Under the pieces are notes generated by a model. That model had not been told where the DNA came from and searched no databases. It was given only the letters and a program-made list of their open reading frames with translations. The translations under genes were made by a program, and so were the position numbers. A DNA stretch of 64,000 nucleotides from Algoriphagus lacus (lineage in GTDB: Bacteria; Bacteroidota; Bacteroidia; Cytophagales; Cyclobacteriaceae). Positions 26,810 to 34,886 of this stretch are shown here, one piece after another. Location of the stretch: positions 62,001 through 126,000 of the forward strand of contig NZ_QXML01000011.1 of assembly GCF_003583985.1 (NCBI RefSeq). The letters are read 5' to 3'. The number at the start of each line of letters is the position of its first letter. Positions within the stretch are counted from its first letter, which is position 1.

Positions 26810-29263
26810 ATGTGGATCAATTATCTCAAAGTCGGATTCAGGAATTTGCTCAAGCATAAATCCTACACCCTGATCAATTTGATCGGGTTGACAGTAGGCG
26901 TTGCAGTGACGATCCTGTTGTTTTTTTACGTTCAGTTTCACCTGAGTTTTGATTCCTTCCATCCGGAAAATGAATCACTTTACAGGGTTCTTCGGGTTCA
27001 AAATGGCGATCAGGGAGAATTCCGTTTTCCTTCCTTGCCTTTGGCACTTCAGCCGGTCATCGAGGAAAACATGGCCGATCAGGTGGACTATACCAATTTT
27101 ATCCCGAATAATTTTTTGGTGAAAAGAGCAAACGGTGATGGATTCAATCAGGCAGTCACGGTTGTCAGTGCTGATTTTTTTGAGATGTTCGGTTTTCAGA
27201 TGAAAAAAGGGGTTTACCCCAAAAATGCCGCCGAGCGTGGAGGAATTGTTTTGTCCGAAATGGCTGCAAGTCGGTTTTTCGGGGAGGAAGACCCTATCGG
27301 GAAGGAGCTTCAGATTCGTTTGACGGAGGAACTTATAAACTATACCGTCGTCGGAGTAATTGAAAACACTCCAGCTAATTCAAGCTTGGAATATGAAATA
27401 TTGATGCACGATTCCAATTTGGAAATTCTGTATCCGGAGCAGATGAGGACGCATTGGTACATGTCTTTTGGGGATGGCTTCGCCAAATTCAAAGGAGGAA
27501 TGACTCCGGTGGAATTCGAAAACCAAACCAAAGACTTTATCAAAAGAACTTTTCAGGATCCACAGGAGGCTGCCAATTATGGATTTGGACTTCAACCCAT
27601 GTCGGATATTCACCTTAATCCCGAGATCCCAACCGGAATTGCCACGGTGGTCAATCCGAGGATTCTTTGGATTTTGGCAGGAATTGCCGTTTTGATCATC
27701 CTGATTGCCTGCATCAACTTTACTACCATGGCAATCGGCAACTCCGCAAGCCGAGCCAAGGAGGTCGGTGTCCGCAAAACTATGGGTGCCGGATCTGGTC
27801 AGCTTTTTGGTCAGTTTATGGCTGAGTCTGTGATCTTGACGACTTGTTCCATGGGTTTTGGCTTGTTGCTGTCCTACCTGTTGCTGCCTATTTTCAATAC
27901 CCTAATGCAGACACGTTTGGAAATTGATTTTCATGCGGAGCAGATAGCGATTTTTCTGGCCACAGGCCTTTTCATTGCAATGCTTGCCGGGGCTTACCCG
28001 TCGATTTTCCTTGCTTCATTTCGTCCTGTTCAGGTTTTGAAATCCAACCTAAGTCTGAAATTTGGAAAGCAAAACCTAAGAATGAGCATGTTGGCCTTCC
28101 AGTTTTTTATCTCCATGCTTCTGATCACCTGTACTTTGGTGATGGTAAGGCAAATGAAAACCGTAGAGGAATTTGACCTGGGCGCAGCCAAGACGGACAT
28201 CATTCAGGTAATGGTACCTCCTCCGGCTGCTCAGGGACTTCAGGATCAGATTCAGAAAAGTTTTGATTACGCCCAACCTTTCAAGAATGAACTGAGAAAA
28301 CTCCCTGAAGTGACCAACGTGGCTATGGCTACAGCCATGTACGGGGATAATTCCTGGTTTAGTGTGGGATTCCGACAGCCTGGTGCTGATTCGGGTATGG
28401 ATTTTCACCTGAACATTGTGGACGAGGATTTTGTGGATTTCTTCGAAATCGAAGTGAAGGAGGGCAGAAACTTCTCAGGTGCCACTCCTACAGATCTAAG
28501 CAATGCCTTTTTGATGAACGAAAGCATGAAAGAGATGCTGGGCTGGGAGGATGTATTTGGGAAAAGTCTGGTAAGCGAGCGTGGTTTTGGCGAAAACCGG
28601 GCAATTGGAGTGATGAAGGATTTTCACTACGAAAGCCTCTTCCAACCGGTAGAACCTGCCATTTTGGTGATGAAGCCGGATAACTTTTTTCAGGGAATGG
28701 GAAATCTTACCATGGAAGATCAGATGATCGCCAAAGTGTATATCAAAGTCAAAGCTGAAGACAAACAGGCATTTATCAACAAGATTCAAGGAATCTGGAA
28801 GGAACTTTACGGTACGGATCCTTTTGACTACAGCTTTATTGAGGATCAGATTGCACAGGAGTACGTGCAGGCAAACAGCCTAAGTACCTTGGTTACTATG
28901 GCTTCCATTGTGGCACTGATTATTGCCGGGATGGGCCTGTTTGCGATGGCTTCTTTGGCGATTTCCAGTCGGATGAAAGAGATCGGAATCCGCCGTGTGA
29001 TGGGAGCGACTACCGGGGAGATATCCTTGCTCTTTAACAAACAGTTTATCCGGATCACCCTGATCGGAGTGGCAGTGTCTATACCGGCAAGCTATTACCT
29101 AATGAACCTTTGGTTGGAGGATTTTGCGGTGAAAACATCGATAGGAGTGGGGGTTTTCGGAATTTCTTTGGTGGTAGGAGTGCTGTTTTCGGTGGCAATT
29201 GTCAGTTTTGAGATTATTAAAGCTACTTGGCTCAATCCAACCAAATTGCTGCGAAGTGAATAA
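26810..29263 (+). CDS. MacB-like ABC permease 8 (double FtsX)
   Basis: This 817-aa protein, the longest of the nine, starts MWINYLKVGFRNL. TM1 is at about 20-42, the first FtsX block at about 284, the central TM at about 425 (LAFQFFIS) and the C-terminal block at about 692. It diverges at the first block (ACINFTTMAIG instead of ACINFMNLSTA) and carries EVGVRKTMGAG and EIGIRRVMGAT as coupling motifs. The extra length lies in the second periplasmic domain, around residues 465-485 and 620-645, which could reflect a different periplasmic partner. Confidence 0.9.
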   Translation: MWINYLKVGFRNLLKHKSYTLINLIGLTVGVAVTILLFFYVQFHLSFDSFHPENESLYRVLRVQNGDQGEFRFPSLPLALQPVIEENMADQVDYTNFIPNNFLVKRANGDGFNQAVTVVSADFFEMFGFQMKKGVYPKNAAERGGIVLSEMAASRFFGEEDPIGKELQIRLTEELINYTVVGVIENTPANSSLEYEILMHDSNLEILYPEQMRTHWYMSFGDGFAKFKGGMTPVEFENQTKDFIKRTFQDPQEAANYGFGLQPMSDIHLNPEIPTGIATVVNPRILWILAGIAVLIILIACINFTTMAIGNSASRAKEVGVRKTMGAGSGQLFGQFMAESVILTTCSMGFGLLLSYLLLPIFNTLMQTRLEIDFHAEQIAIFLATGLFIAMLAGAYPSIFLASFRPVQVLKSNLSLKFGKQNLRMSMLAFQFFISMLLITCTLVMVRQMKTVEEFDLGAAKTDIIQVMVPPPAAQGLQDQIQKSFDYAQPFKNELRKLPEVTNVAMATAMYGDNSWFSVGFRQPGADSGMDFHLNIVDEDFVDFFEIEVKEGRNFSGATPTDLSNAFLMNESMKEMLGWEDVFGKSLVSERGFGENRAIGVMKDFHYESLFQPVEPAILVMKPDNFFQGMGNLTMEDQMIAKVYIKVKAEDKQAFINKIQGIWKELYGTDPFDYSFIEDQIAQEYVQANSLSTLVTMASIVALIIAGMGLFAMASLAISSRMKEIGIRRVMGATTGEISLLFNKQFIRITLIGVAVSIPASYYLMNLWLEDFAVKTSIGVGVFGISLVVGVLFSVAIVSFEIIKATWLNPTKLLRSE

Positions 29264-29296
29264 TCAAGATTCAAGAAACATGAGATTTGGAGCCCG

Positions 29297-29367
29297 CTTG
29301 AACTTTGAACCCTGAACTTTGAACCCAAACCATCCTAACTTCCCTGCTTCCTAACCTCTCAACTCCC
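29297..29367. repeat. Word-like spacer: tandem 14-mer plus CTTCC words
   Basis: The 14-mer TGAACTTTGAACCC occurs twice back to back (about 29299-29327), and is followed by CTAACTTCC, CTTCCTAACC and CTCAACTCCC words running up to the ATG of permease 9. It shows the same style of spacer filling as 20588 and 31780. Confidence 0.55.
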
Positions 29368-31779
29368 ATGCTAAAGAACTACTTCAAAATCGCCTGGAGA
29401 AACCTTGGCCGGAATAAACTCCGAACCGGTATTCATGTATTAGGCCTGTCTCTTGGGATTTCCATTTGTTTTTTGATTTTCAATATTGTTTGGCATGCCT
29501 ACAGTTTCGACAAGTTTCACCCAGACGGTGAGCGAATCTTTCGGATCAACAGTCTGACCAATTGGGGTCAGGAGGAACTCGTTCCCAATGCAGGGGTTCC
29601 TGGGCCATTGGGTGAGGTGATCGATTCGGAGGTTTCAGGTGTGGAGGAAAAGGGAAGGCTTTATGTGCTTTATCAAGTTTTGGCAGCTGTGCCGGAAACC
29701 AATAAGGTTTTTGGGAGGACAGATGAGGTGACCTTTGCAGACCCGGGATTTTTCAGGATTTTTCCAAGGACCTGGCTCGCAGGAAATCCTGAAAAAGCAC
29801 TTCAAGACCCCGGTTCGGTCGTAATTACGCAATCCCAATTGGAAACCTATTTTCCGGGGACCAAACCGCAGGAGAGTCTGGGCAAAGAACTGTTATGGGT
29901 AGACTCTGATACGGTGCGTGCACAAGTGACCGGTGTGGTGGAGGATTACACCGAAAACACGGATATTATTTTTAAGAGCTTTATATCCTACAATACCATT
30001 CAGACTGAGGAACAAAAGGAATGGTATGGGCTCCATAGCTGGGGAAATATCAATTCCAGTTCTCAGCTTTTTATTAAAGCTTCCCCTGAAGTAAAGCTGG
30101 AATCGCTCAATGAATCCTTGGGGAAACTGGCTGACAAACACTATAGTAAGGAGGAGGATAGCCGGACCAGCTTTTCAGTTGAGCCTTTGGAGGAAATCCA
30201 CTTTGGACAAACCTACAAAGACACGACTGTATCGAAAGTTTTTCTCAAAGGCCTGATCTACATCGGTTTGATCATCCTGACTTTGGCAACACTCAACTTT
30301 ATCAATCTGGAAACCGCCCAGGCAATGGGTAGAGCCAAGGAAGTAGGCATCCGCAAAACCCTCGGAGGAAGAAGAATGCAACTGATTGCTCAGTTTCTGA
30401 CGGAAACCTATCTACTGGTAATTTTTTCCACCATTTTGGGTTTGGTATTAGTCGAAGGGCTGCGCGTACTTTTTTCCGAGTATCTTCCCCAAGGCTTCAT
30501 ATTGGGTTATTTTGAAGCCCAAAATATCGGGTTCTACCTACTCTTTCCCTTTTTGCTGAGTTTGCTTTCTGGGATTTATCCGGCCTTAATTCTCTCGGGA
30601 TATCAGCCTCAGCGTGCGCTCAAAGGTGAAACTAAGGCTCAGACAGGATTCTCATTTGGTGTTTTTCTCCGAAAAAATCTGGCTGTTCTTCAGTTTTCAT
30701 CCTCCATTGCATTTATCATTTTGGTATTGGTGCTCAATTATCAGTTGCGGTATGTTTCCAGTCAGCCTTTGGGTTTTGATAAGAATGCGGTTGTGTACTC
30801 CTCACTCCCTTTCATGTCTGATCCGGCCAAAATGGTTCTACTTCAGGACCGCCTTTCTCAAGAGTCGGGTGTCTCAGGAGTCAGTCTCAGTGGTAGTCTG
30901 GTTTCTTCCCAAAGTCTCTGGACTTCGGATGCTTACATTCCGGTAGATACTACGGAGAAGCAACTGTTTATACAGGTAATGAATGTGGACTCTGCCTTTC
31001 TGCGGGTCAACGGAATACCGATTTTAGCGGGGACGGCAGGTTCCAACCGATCAGATGAGATTTTGGTCAATGAAAATTTTCTCAAAGAGGCAGGAATAGC
31101 ACAGCCTCAGGATGCTCTTAACCGTTCCGTGAAATTTGGAGGGGAAGATAAAAAAATCAGCGGAGTCGTAGCCAATTTCCATTCCCGCTCGCTAAGAGAA
31201 GAAATCAAACCAATGATCTTGACAGCAAATCCACGATTCTTTCAAACGGTTAGCGTCAAGTTGGAATCAGGGCAGAATCTTGCTTTGTCCAAAGAGAAGC
31301 TGGAACAGATTTACAAGGAGATATACCCTTATGAAACCGCTGAATTTGATTTTCTTGATGAAGAAATCTTGAAATTTTATGAAGAAGATCTAAGGATCCG
31401 TAATGTTCTGGGAGCTGCTTGTATCCTGGCAATCCTAATTTCATCGATGGGGTTGTTTGGTCTTTCCTCTTATACAATTGCCCAGCGAACCAAAGAAATC
31501 AGTATCCGAAAGGTTCTCGGTGCGACCATTCCCCAAATCCTCGCCTTGATTTCCAAAGACTATCTGATTCTGGTTGGGCTTTCCTTTGTTTTGGCAGTGT
31601 ATCCGGCCTATTATTTTCTCCGGGATTGGTTGGATGGATTTCAATACCGGGTTGATATGCCCTATTTTATCTATGCCTTGGCTGGAGCGGGTGTAATGGT
31701 GCTATGTCTGTTGATTGTTGGGTTGCATTCCTATGCTGCTGCTCAGACCAATCCGGCTAAAGTGCTAAAGGATGAATGA
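29368..31779 (+). CDS. MacB-like ABC permease 9 (double FtsX)
   Basis: This 803-aa protein starts MLKNYFKIAWRNL. TM1 is at about 20-42, the first FtsX block at about 294 (LATLNFINLETA, EVGIRKTLGGR), the central TM at about 436 (LAVLQFSSS) and the C-terminal block at about 679 (EISIRKVLGAT). Its first coupling motif ends GGR rather than the usual GA-x, making it one of the more diverged copies. It follows permease 8 after 104 bases with no module of its own, so it is probably in that transcript. Confidence 0.9.
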   Translation: MLKNYFKIAWRNLGRNKLRTGIHVLGLSLGISICFLIFNIVWHAYSFDKFHPDGERIFRINSLTNWGQEELVPNAGVPGPLGEVIDSEVSGVEEKGRLYVLYQVLAAVPETNKVFGRTDEVTFADPGFFRIFPRTWLAGNPEKALQDPGSVVITQSQLETYFPGTKPQESLGKELLWVDSDTVRAQVTGVVEDYTENTDIIFKSFISYNTIQTEEQKEWYGLHSWGNINSSSQLFIKASPEVKLESLNESLGKLADKHYSKEEDSRTSFSVEPLEEIHFGQTYKDTTVSKVFLKGLIYIGLIILTLATLNFINLETAQAMGRAKEVGIRKTLGGRRMQLIAQFLTETYLLVIFSTILGLVLVEGLRVLFSEYLPQGFILGYFEAQNIGFYLLFPFLLSLLSGIYPALILSGYQPQRALKGETKAQTGFSFGVFLRKNLAVLQFSSSIAFIILVLVLNYQLRYVSSQPLGFDKNAVVYSSLPFMSDPAKMVLLQDRLSQESGVSGVSLSGSLVSSQSLWTSDAYIPVDTTEKQLFIQVMNVDSAFLRVNGIPILAGTAGSNRSDEILVNENFLKEAGIAQPQDALNRSVKFGGEDKKISGVVANFHSRSLREEIKPMILTANPRFFQTVSVKLESGQNLALSKEKLEQIYKEIYPYETAEFDFLDEEILKFYEEDLRIRNVLGAACILAILISSMGLFGLSSYTIAQRTKEISIRKVLGATIPQILALISKDYLILVGLSFVLAVYPAYYFLRDWLDGFQYRVDMPYFIYALAGAGVMVLCLLIVGLHSYAAAQTNPAKVLKDE

Positions 31780-31858
31780 AGTTACGAAGTAAGTAGGTTA
31801 GGAAGTTTGGTAGTAAGGAGGTTGGGAAGTTAGAGGACTTGAAGCAATAGGAGTAGGC
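31780..31858. repeat. Word-like spacer (GGAAGTT / GGTTGGGAAGTT words)
   Basis: Purine-rich near-repeats (AGGTTAGGAAGTT, AGGAGGTTGGGAAGTT) are the reverse complement of the CTTCC words at 20588 and 29331. No hairpin terminator is visible after permease 9. Confidence 0.4.
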
Positions 31859-31921
31859 GGTATTCAGTCATCAGTTTTCTATTTTCGATTGAATCCATTT
31901 TTTTGACTTTGATTAGCGGCA

Positions 31922-31951
31922 TTTGAAAAATGGATTACTCTTTTAGCTTTG
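31922..31951 (+). promoter_or_regulatory. Bacteroidota housekeeping-type promoter
   Basis: TTTG (31922-31925) is followed after 18 bases by TAGCTTTG (31944-31951), a perfect match to the TAnnTTTG -7 element. It lies 29 bases before the DUF1080 start and makes the sugar pair independent of the permease promoters. Confidence 0.55.
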
Positions 31952-31979
31952 TAATTCGCCACTTTCAATTCCCTAATTC

Positions 31980-32630
31980 ATGTATAAAACTATTCGTTTT
32001 CTGTTCGCTGCTTTTGCGGTTTTTGGCAGCGTTCACCTTTCCCATGCTCAGGAGGAAGGCTTTATTTCCTTGTTCAACGGCAAAAACCTGGACGGTTGGG
32101 TAGGTAACAAAGAATCCTATCAGGTCAAAGACGGGATGATCGTCATAGAACCCAAAGGTGGGGGAGGAGGAAACCTGCTTACAGAAAGGGAATACGGCAA
32201 TTTTATTCTCCGCTTTGAATTTCAATTGACTCCCGGAGCCAACAACGGTTTGGGAATTCACGCCCCGCTAACTGGAGATGCGGCCTATGTTGGAAAGGAA
32301 ATCCAGATTCTGGACAATGAGGCAGAAAAGTATTCCAAACTGGAAGTGTACCAATATCACGGTTCTGTATATGGGGTGATTCCAGCTAAACGTGGATTTT
32401 TGAAGCCTACGGGAGAATGGAATCAGCAGGAGGTCATTGTCCAGCATCCAAAAATCAAAGTGATTCTCAACGGGGAAACTATTCTGGAAGGCGACTATCT
32501 GGAAGCAAGTAAAAACGGAACCCTGGACAAAAAAGACCATCCCGGATTGCAGCGAAGTAGCGGACACCTCGGATTTTTAGGCCACGGAGATGTGGTCCAT
32601 TTTAAGAATATCAGAATCAAAGAATTATAA
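31980..32630 (+). CDS. Secreted DUF1080 (3-keto-disaccharide hydrolase-like) protein
   Basis: This 216-aa protein has a signal peptide (FLFAAFAVFGSVHLSHA). One DUF1080 domain follows, starting with the typical FISLFNGKNLDGWVG (about residue 28). It continues with NFILRFEFQLTPGANNGLGIHAP and ends with GHLGFLGHGDVVHFKNIRIKEL, the family's closing strand. It is a concanavalin-like beta-sandwich; relatives have been described as 3-keto-disaccharide hydrolases or lyases acting after a sugar oxidation step. The next gene, 21 bases on, is a Gfo/Idh/MocA oxidoreductase, the usual partner, so the pair probably acts in the periplasm on 3-keto-glycosides. Confidence 0.85.
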   Translation: MYKTIRFLFAAFAVFGSVHLSHAQEEGFISLFNGKNLDGWVGNKESYQVKDGMIVIEPKGGGGGNLLTEREYGNFILRFEFQLTPGANNGLGIHAPLTGDAAYVGKEIQILDNEAEKYSKLEVYQYHGSVYGVIPAKRGFLKPTGEWNQQEVIVQHPKIKVILNGETILEGDYLEASKNGTLDKKDHPGLQRSSGHLGFLGHGDVVHFKNIRIKEL

Positions 32631-32651
32631 CCACCTTAAAACTTCATCAGC

Positions 32652-34001
32652 ATGAGTAAAAATTATCAGGTTTTTGACCGGAGAGACTTTTTGAAAAAGT
32701 CTGCCTTGGGAATTGCAGGCCTTACTTTAGCTCCTTCCTTGCTTGCCCAGGCAAAAGCTGCCGGTAAACTTCGAACTGCCCATATCGGTTTGGGAGGAAT
32801 GGGAATGGCAGATTTGGATGCGATTTCCTCTCACGAGTTGGTGGAGGTGGTAGCGCTTTGTGATGTGGACAGCACTGCATTGGCAGGAGCAAAAGCACTG
32901 CACCCGAATGCGAAAACTTATGCCGATTACCGGATTTTGCTCAAAGAAATGGCCAATGAGATCGATGCTGTAATAGTATCAACTCCAGATCATACGCATG
33001 CCCCTGCCTCGCTGATGGCTATGGAGATGAACAAAGCGGTGTATTGCCAGAAGCCACTGACCCACCATGTCACTGAAGCCCGCGCCATGAAAAAAATGGC
33101 TGAAGAAAAGAATCTGGTGACTCAAATGGGAATTCAGGTTCACTCTTTTTACGATTACAAACTGGCTACACTGCTCATCCAGTCCGGAATCATCGGAAAA
33201 GTTCACACGGTTCGAGCTTGGTCTCCCAAAAACTGGGGATACGATGGGTCAAGCCCTCAGGGAAGTGATCCGATTCCTGCAAATTTGAATTGGAACCTTT
33301 GGTTGGGAACAGCCAAAAAGCGAAAGTATAAGGAGGGTGTGTATCATCCCGGCAATTGGAGAAAGCTGCTTGATTACGGTTGTGGCACCTTAGGGGACAT
33401 GGGTGTCCATATTTTTGATACTCCGTATAATGCTCTTCAGCTGGATGTTCCGAAGACAATCGTGAACAACTGCCGCAAACCAACAGGATTCGGTTTCCCT
33501 GAAAATAACGTGGTGACTTACGAATTTCCGTCCACTCCCTACACTGCTGAAACGCTGAAATGGGTATGGTACGATGGTCCCGGGGCTCCAGCGAACCATG
33601 AGGACTTAAAACTTCCCAATGGAGAAAAATTGCCTGATCAAGGAGCGATGTTCATGGGCGAAAAAGGCAGATTGTTGTTGCCTCATTTTCAGCAGCTACC
33701 CCGCTTGATTGTGGATGGAAAATACCAGGAGTTTGACGTAGCACCGTTCAAACTTGGAGCACCTGTGAAGGATTATGCCGGTGAGAGCAAGAAACATTAC
33801 CATCAGTTTGTGGATGCTTGCTTGGGAAAAGATGAGTGCAGCGCTCCATTTTCGTATTCAGCACGTCTTACCGAGACAATCTTATTGGGAGTTATAGCCG
33901 GGCGCTTTCCAAATCAAACCCTTCATTGGGACAGCGAAAAAGCACTATTTGCAGAGAAAAATGCGAATAAATACCTAGGTGGAAAGTATCGGAAGTTCTA
34001 G
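32652..34001 (+). CDS. Tat-exported Gfo/Idh/MocA family oxidoreductase
   Basis: This 449-aa protein has a twin-arginine signal (DRRDFLKKSALGIAGLTLA, residues 9-27). A Rossmann domain follows with AHIGLGGMGMADL (about 44-56), VALCDVDS and the conserved YCQKPLTHHVTEA (the family's EKP-type lysine, about 132). The C-terminal substrate domain runs to ANKYLGGKYRKF. Secreted members of this family oxidise or reduce sugars with tightly bound NAD(P); Tat export fits folding with cofactor before transport. It is paired with the DUF1080 gene and has no visible link to the ABC transporter beyond location. Confidence 0.9.
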   Translation: MSKNYQVFDRRDFLKKSALGIAGLTLAPSLLAQAKAAGKLRTAHIGLGGMGMADLDAISSHELVEVVALCDVDSTALAGAKALHPNAKTYADYRILLKEMANEIDAVIVSTPDHTHAPASLMAMEMNKAVYCQKPLTHHVTEARAMKKMAEEKNLVTQMGIQVHSFYDYKLATLLIQSGIIGKVHTVRAWSPKNWGYDGSSPQGSDPIPANLNWNLWLGTAKKRKYKEGVYHPGNWRKLLDYGCGTLGDMGVHIFDTPYNALQLDVPKTIVNNCRKPTGFGFPENNVVTYEFPSTPYTAETLKWVWYDGPGAPANHEDLKLPNGEKLPDQGAMFMGEKGRLLLPHFQQLPRLIVDGKYQEFDVAPFKLGAPVKDYAGESKKHYHQFVDACLGKDECSAPFSYSARLTETILLGVIAGRFPNQTLHWDSEKALFAEKNANKYLGGKYRKF

Positions 34002-34003
34002 TA

Positions 34004-34073
34004 TCCAGTAGGTAGTGATCAGTAAACAGTGTTGAATACTGTCCACTGATTACTGCCAACTGATAACTGGACT
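34004..34073. repeat. Word-like spacer (CAGT / ACTG words)
   Basis: Degenerate words of about 7-10 bases (CCAGTAGGTAGT, GATCAGTAAACAGTG, CCACTGATTACTG, CCAACTGATAACTGG) run first in one and then in the opposite sense, giving a loose cruciform potential. They closely resemble the spacer at 40999. Confidence 0.5.
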
Positions 34074-34078
34074 TGGTT

Positions 34079-34180
34079 TGTTCGCCAGCGAACAAAACTG
34101 TTCGAGAGTTTTGTGTTCAATAAACTTTAAAATGGCCTCTGGATGATTTCCAGGGGCTTTTTTGTTGGCATGAAACTCGA
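34079..34180 (+). promoter_or_regulatory. Shared operator/promoter module before ATPase 2 and TolC
   Basis: Half-sites TGTTCG (34079), CGAACA (34089) and TGTTCG (34099-34104) are all perfect. After 61 bases comes TGGCAT (34166-34171), with TCGA at positions 12-15 of the element. It puts ATPase 2 and the TolC-like gene under the same control as permeases 2, 7 and 8. Confidence 0.65.
34128..34163 (+). terminator. Hairpin with T-run between operator and promoter of ATPase 2
   Basis: Arms GCCTCTGG (34135-34142) and CCAGGGGC (34150-34157) pair, with one G-T wobble, and a T-run to 34163 follows. It is placed like the hairpin at 24078, just before the TGGCAT element. It could end transcripts from the oxidoreductase gene or insulate the promoter. 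Confidence 0.7.
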
Positions 34181-34205
34181 TTACTAAAGCTGAAATCCAA
34201 TTACC

Positions 34206-34886
34206 ATGATCCAACTTAAAAATCTTGATAAATACATCGAATCGCGTTTTCAGCGGGTGTTTCTCCTCAAAGGAATCAACTTAAACATCAAAGAAGGAGA
34301 GTTTATTACCTTGATGGGACCTTCCGGTGCCGGTAAATCCACTCTGCTCAATATTTTGGGTCTGCTCGATGAAGACTATGCCGGAGACTATTTTTTTGGG
34401 GATAGAAGCATCCGGTCCATGAAGGATAAAGAGCGCTCCAACCTTCACAAGAGTGAGTTTGGGTACATTTTTCAGGCTTATCACCTGATCGATGAACTGA
34501 CCGTCTATGAAAACATCGAGACGCCACTGTTGTACCGAAACGTATCCTCAAGTGAGCGAAAAAGTATTATTGCAAACCTCTTGGACCGCTTTAATATGGT
34601 CGCAAAAAAGGATTTGTTTCCAGCCCAGCTCTCCGGAGGTCAGCAGCAATTGGTTGGAATAGCTAGGGCAATTGCTGGAAGGCCACGAGTGCTTTTGGCA
34701 GATGAGCCCACCGGCAATCTGCACTCAGCCCAAGCCAAGGAGATCATGGAAATATTCAAAGAATTGCATACGGAGGGGACGACCATCATTCAGGCAACCC
34801 ATGCCCGTGAAAACGCCGATTTTGGCACCCGATTAATCAACTTAGTAGACGGAAGAATTGAAAGCGATGAAGCGATTGCAAATTAA
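34206..34886 (+). CDS. ABC ATP-binding protein 2 with altered D-loop
   Basis: This 226-aa protein is of the same MacB/LolD group as ATPase 1. Walker A is GPSGAGKST (about 38), the Q-loop is YIFQAYHLIDELTVYENI, and the signature is LSGGQQQLVGIARAI. Walker B is VLLADEPTGNL and the H-loop is IIQATHARE. Two departures from the consensus stand out: the D-loop reads GNLHS, with His where Asp is expected, and the signature tail is QLVGIAR instead of QRVAIAR. The catalytic Glu after Walker B and the H-loop His are intact, so it should still hydrolyse ATP, perhaps with altered coupling. It overlaps the TolC-like gene by 20 bases. Confidence 0.92.
   Translation: MIQLKNLDKYIESRFQRVFLLKGINLNIKEGEFITLMGPSGAGKSTLLNILGLLDEDYAGDYFFGDRSIRSMKDKERSNLHKSEFGYIFQAYHLIDELTVYENIETPLLYRNVSSSERKSIIANLLDRFNMVAKKDLFPAQLSGGQQQLVGIARAIAGRPRVLLADEPTGNLHSAQAKEIMEIFKELHTEGTTIIQATHARENADFGTRLINLVDGRIESDEAIAN

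Noticed and set aside
9251..34157. Hairpins with GCCTCTGGA-type arms at 9251 and 34135 as a mobile repeat family
   Set aside because: Only two resemble each other, and both are followed by T-runs, so ordinary terminators explain them better.
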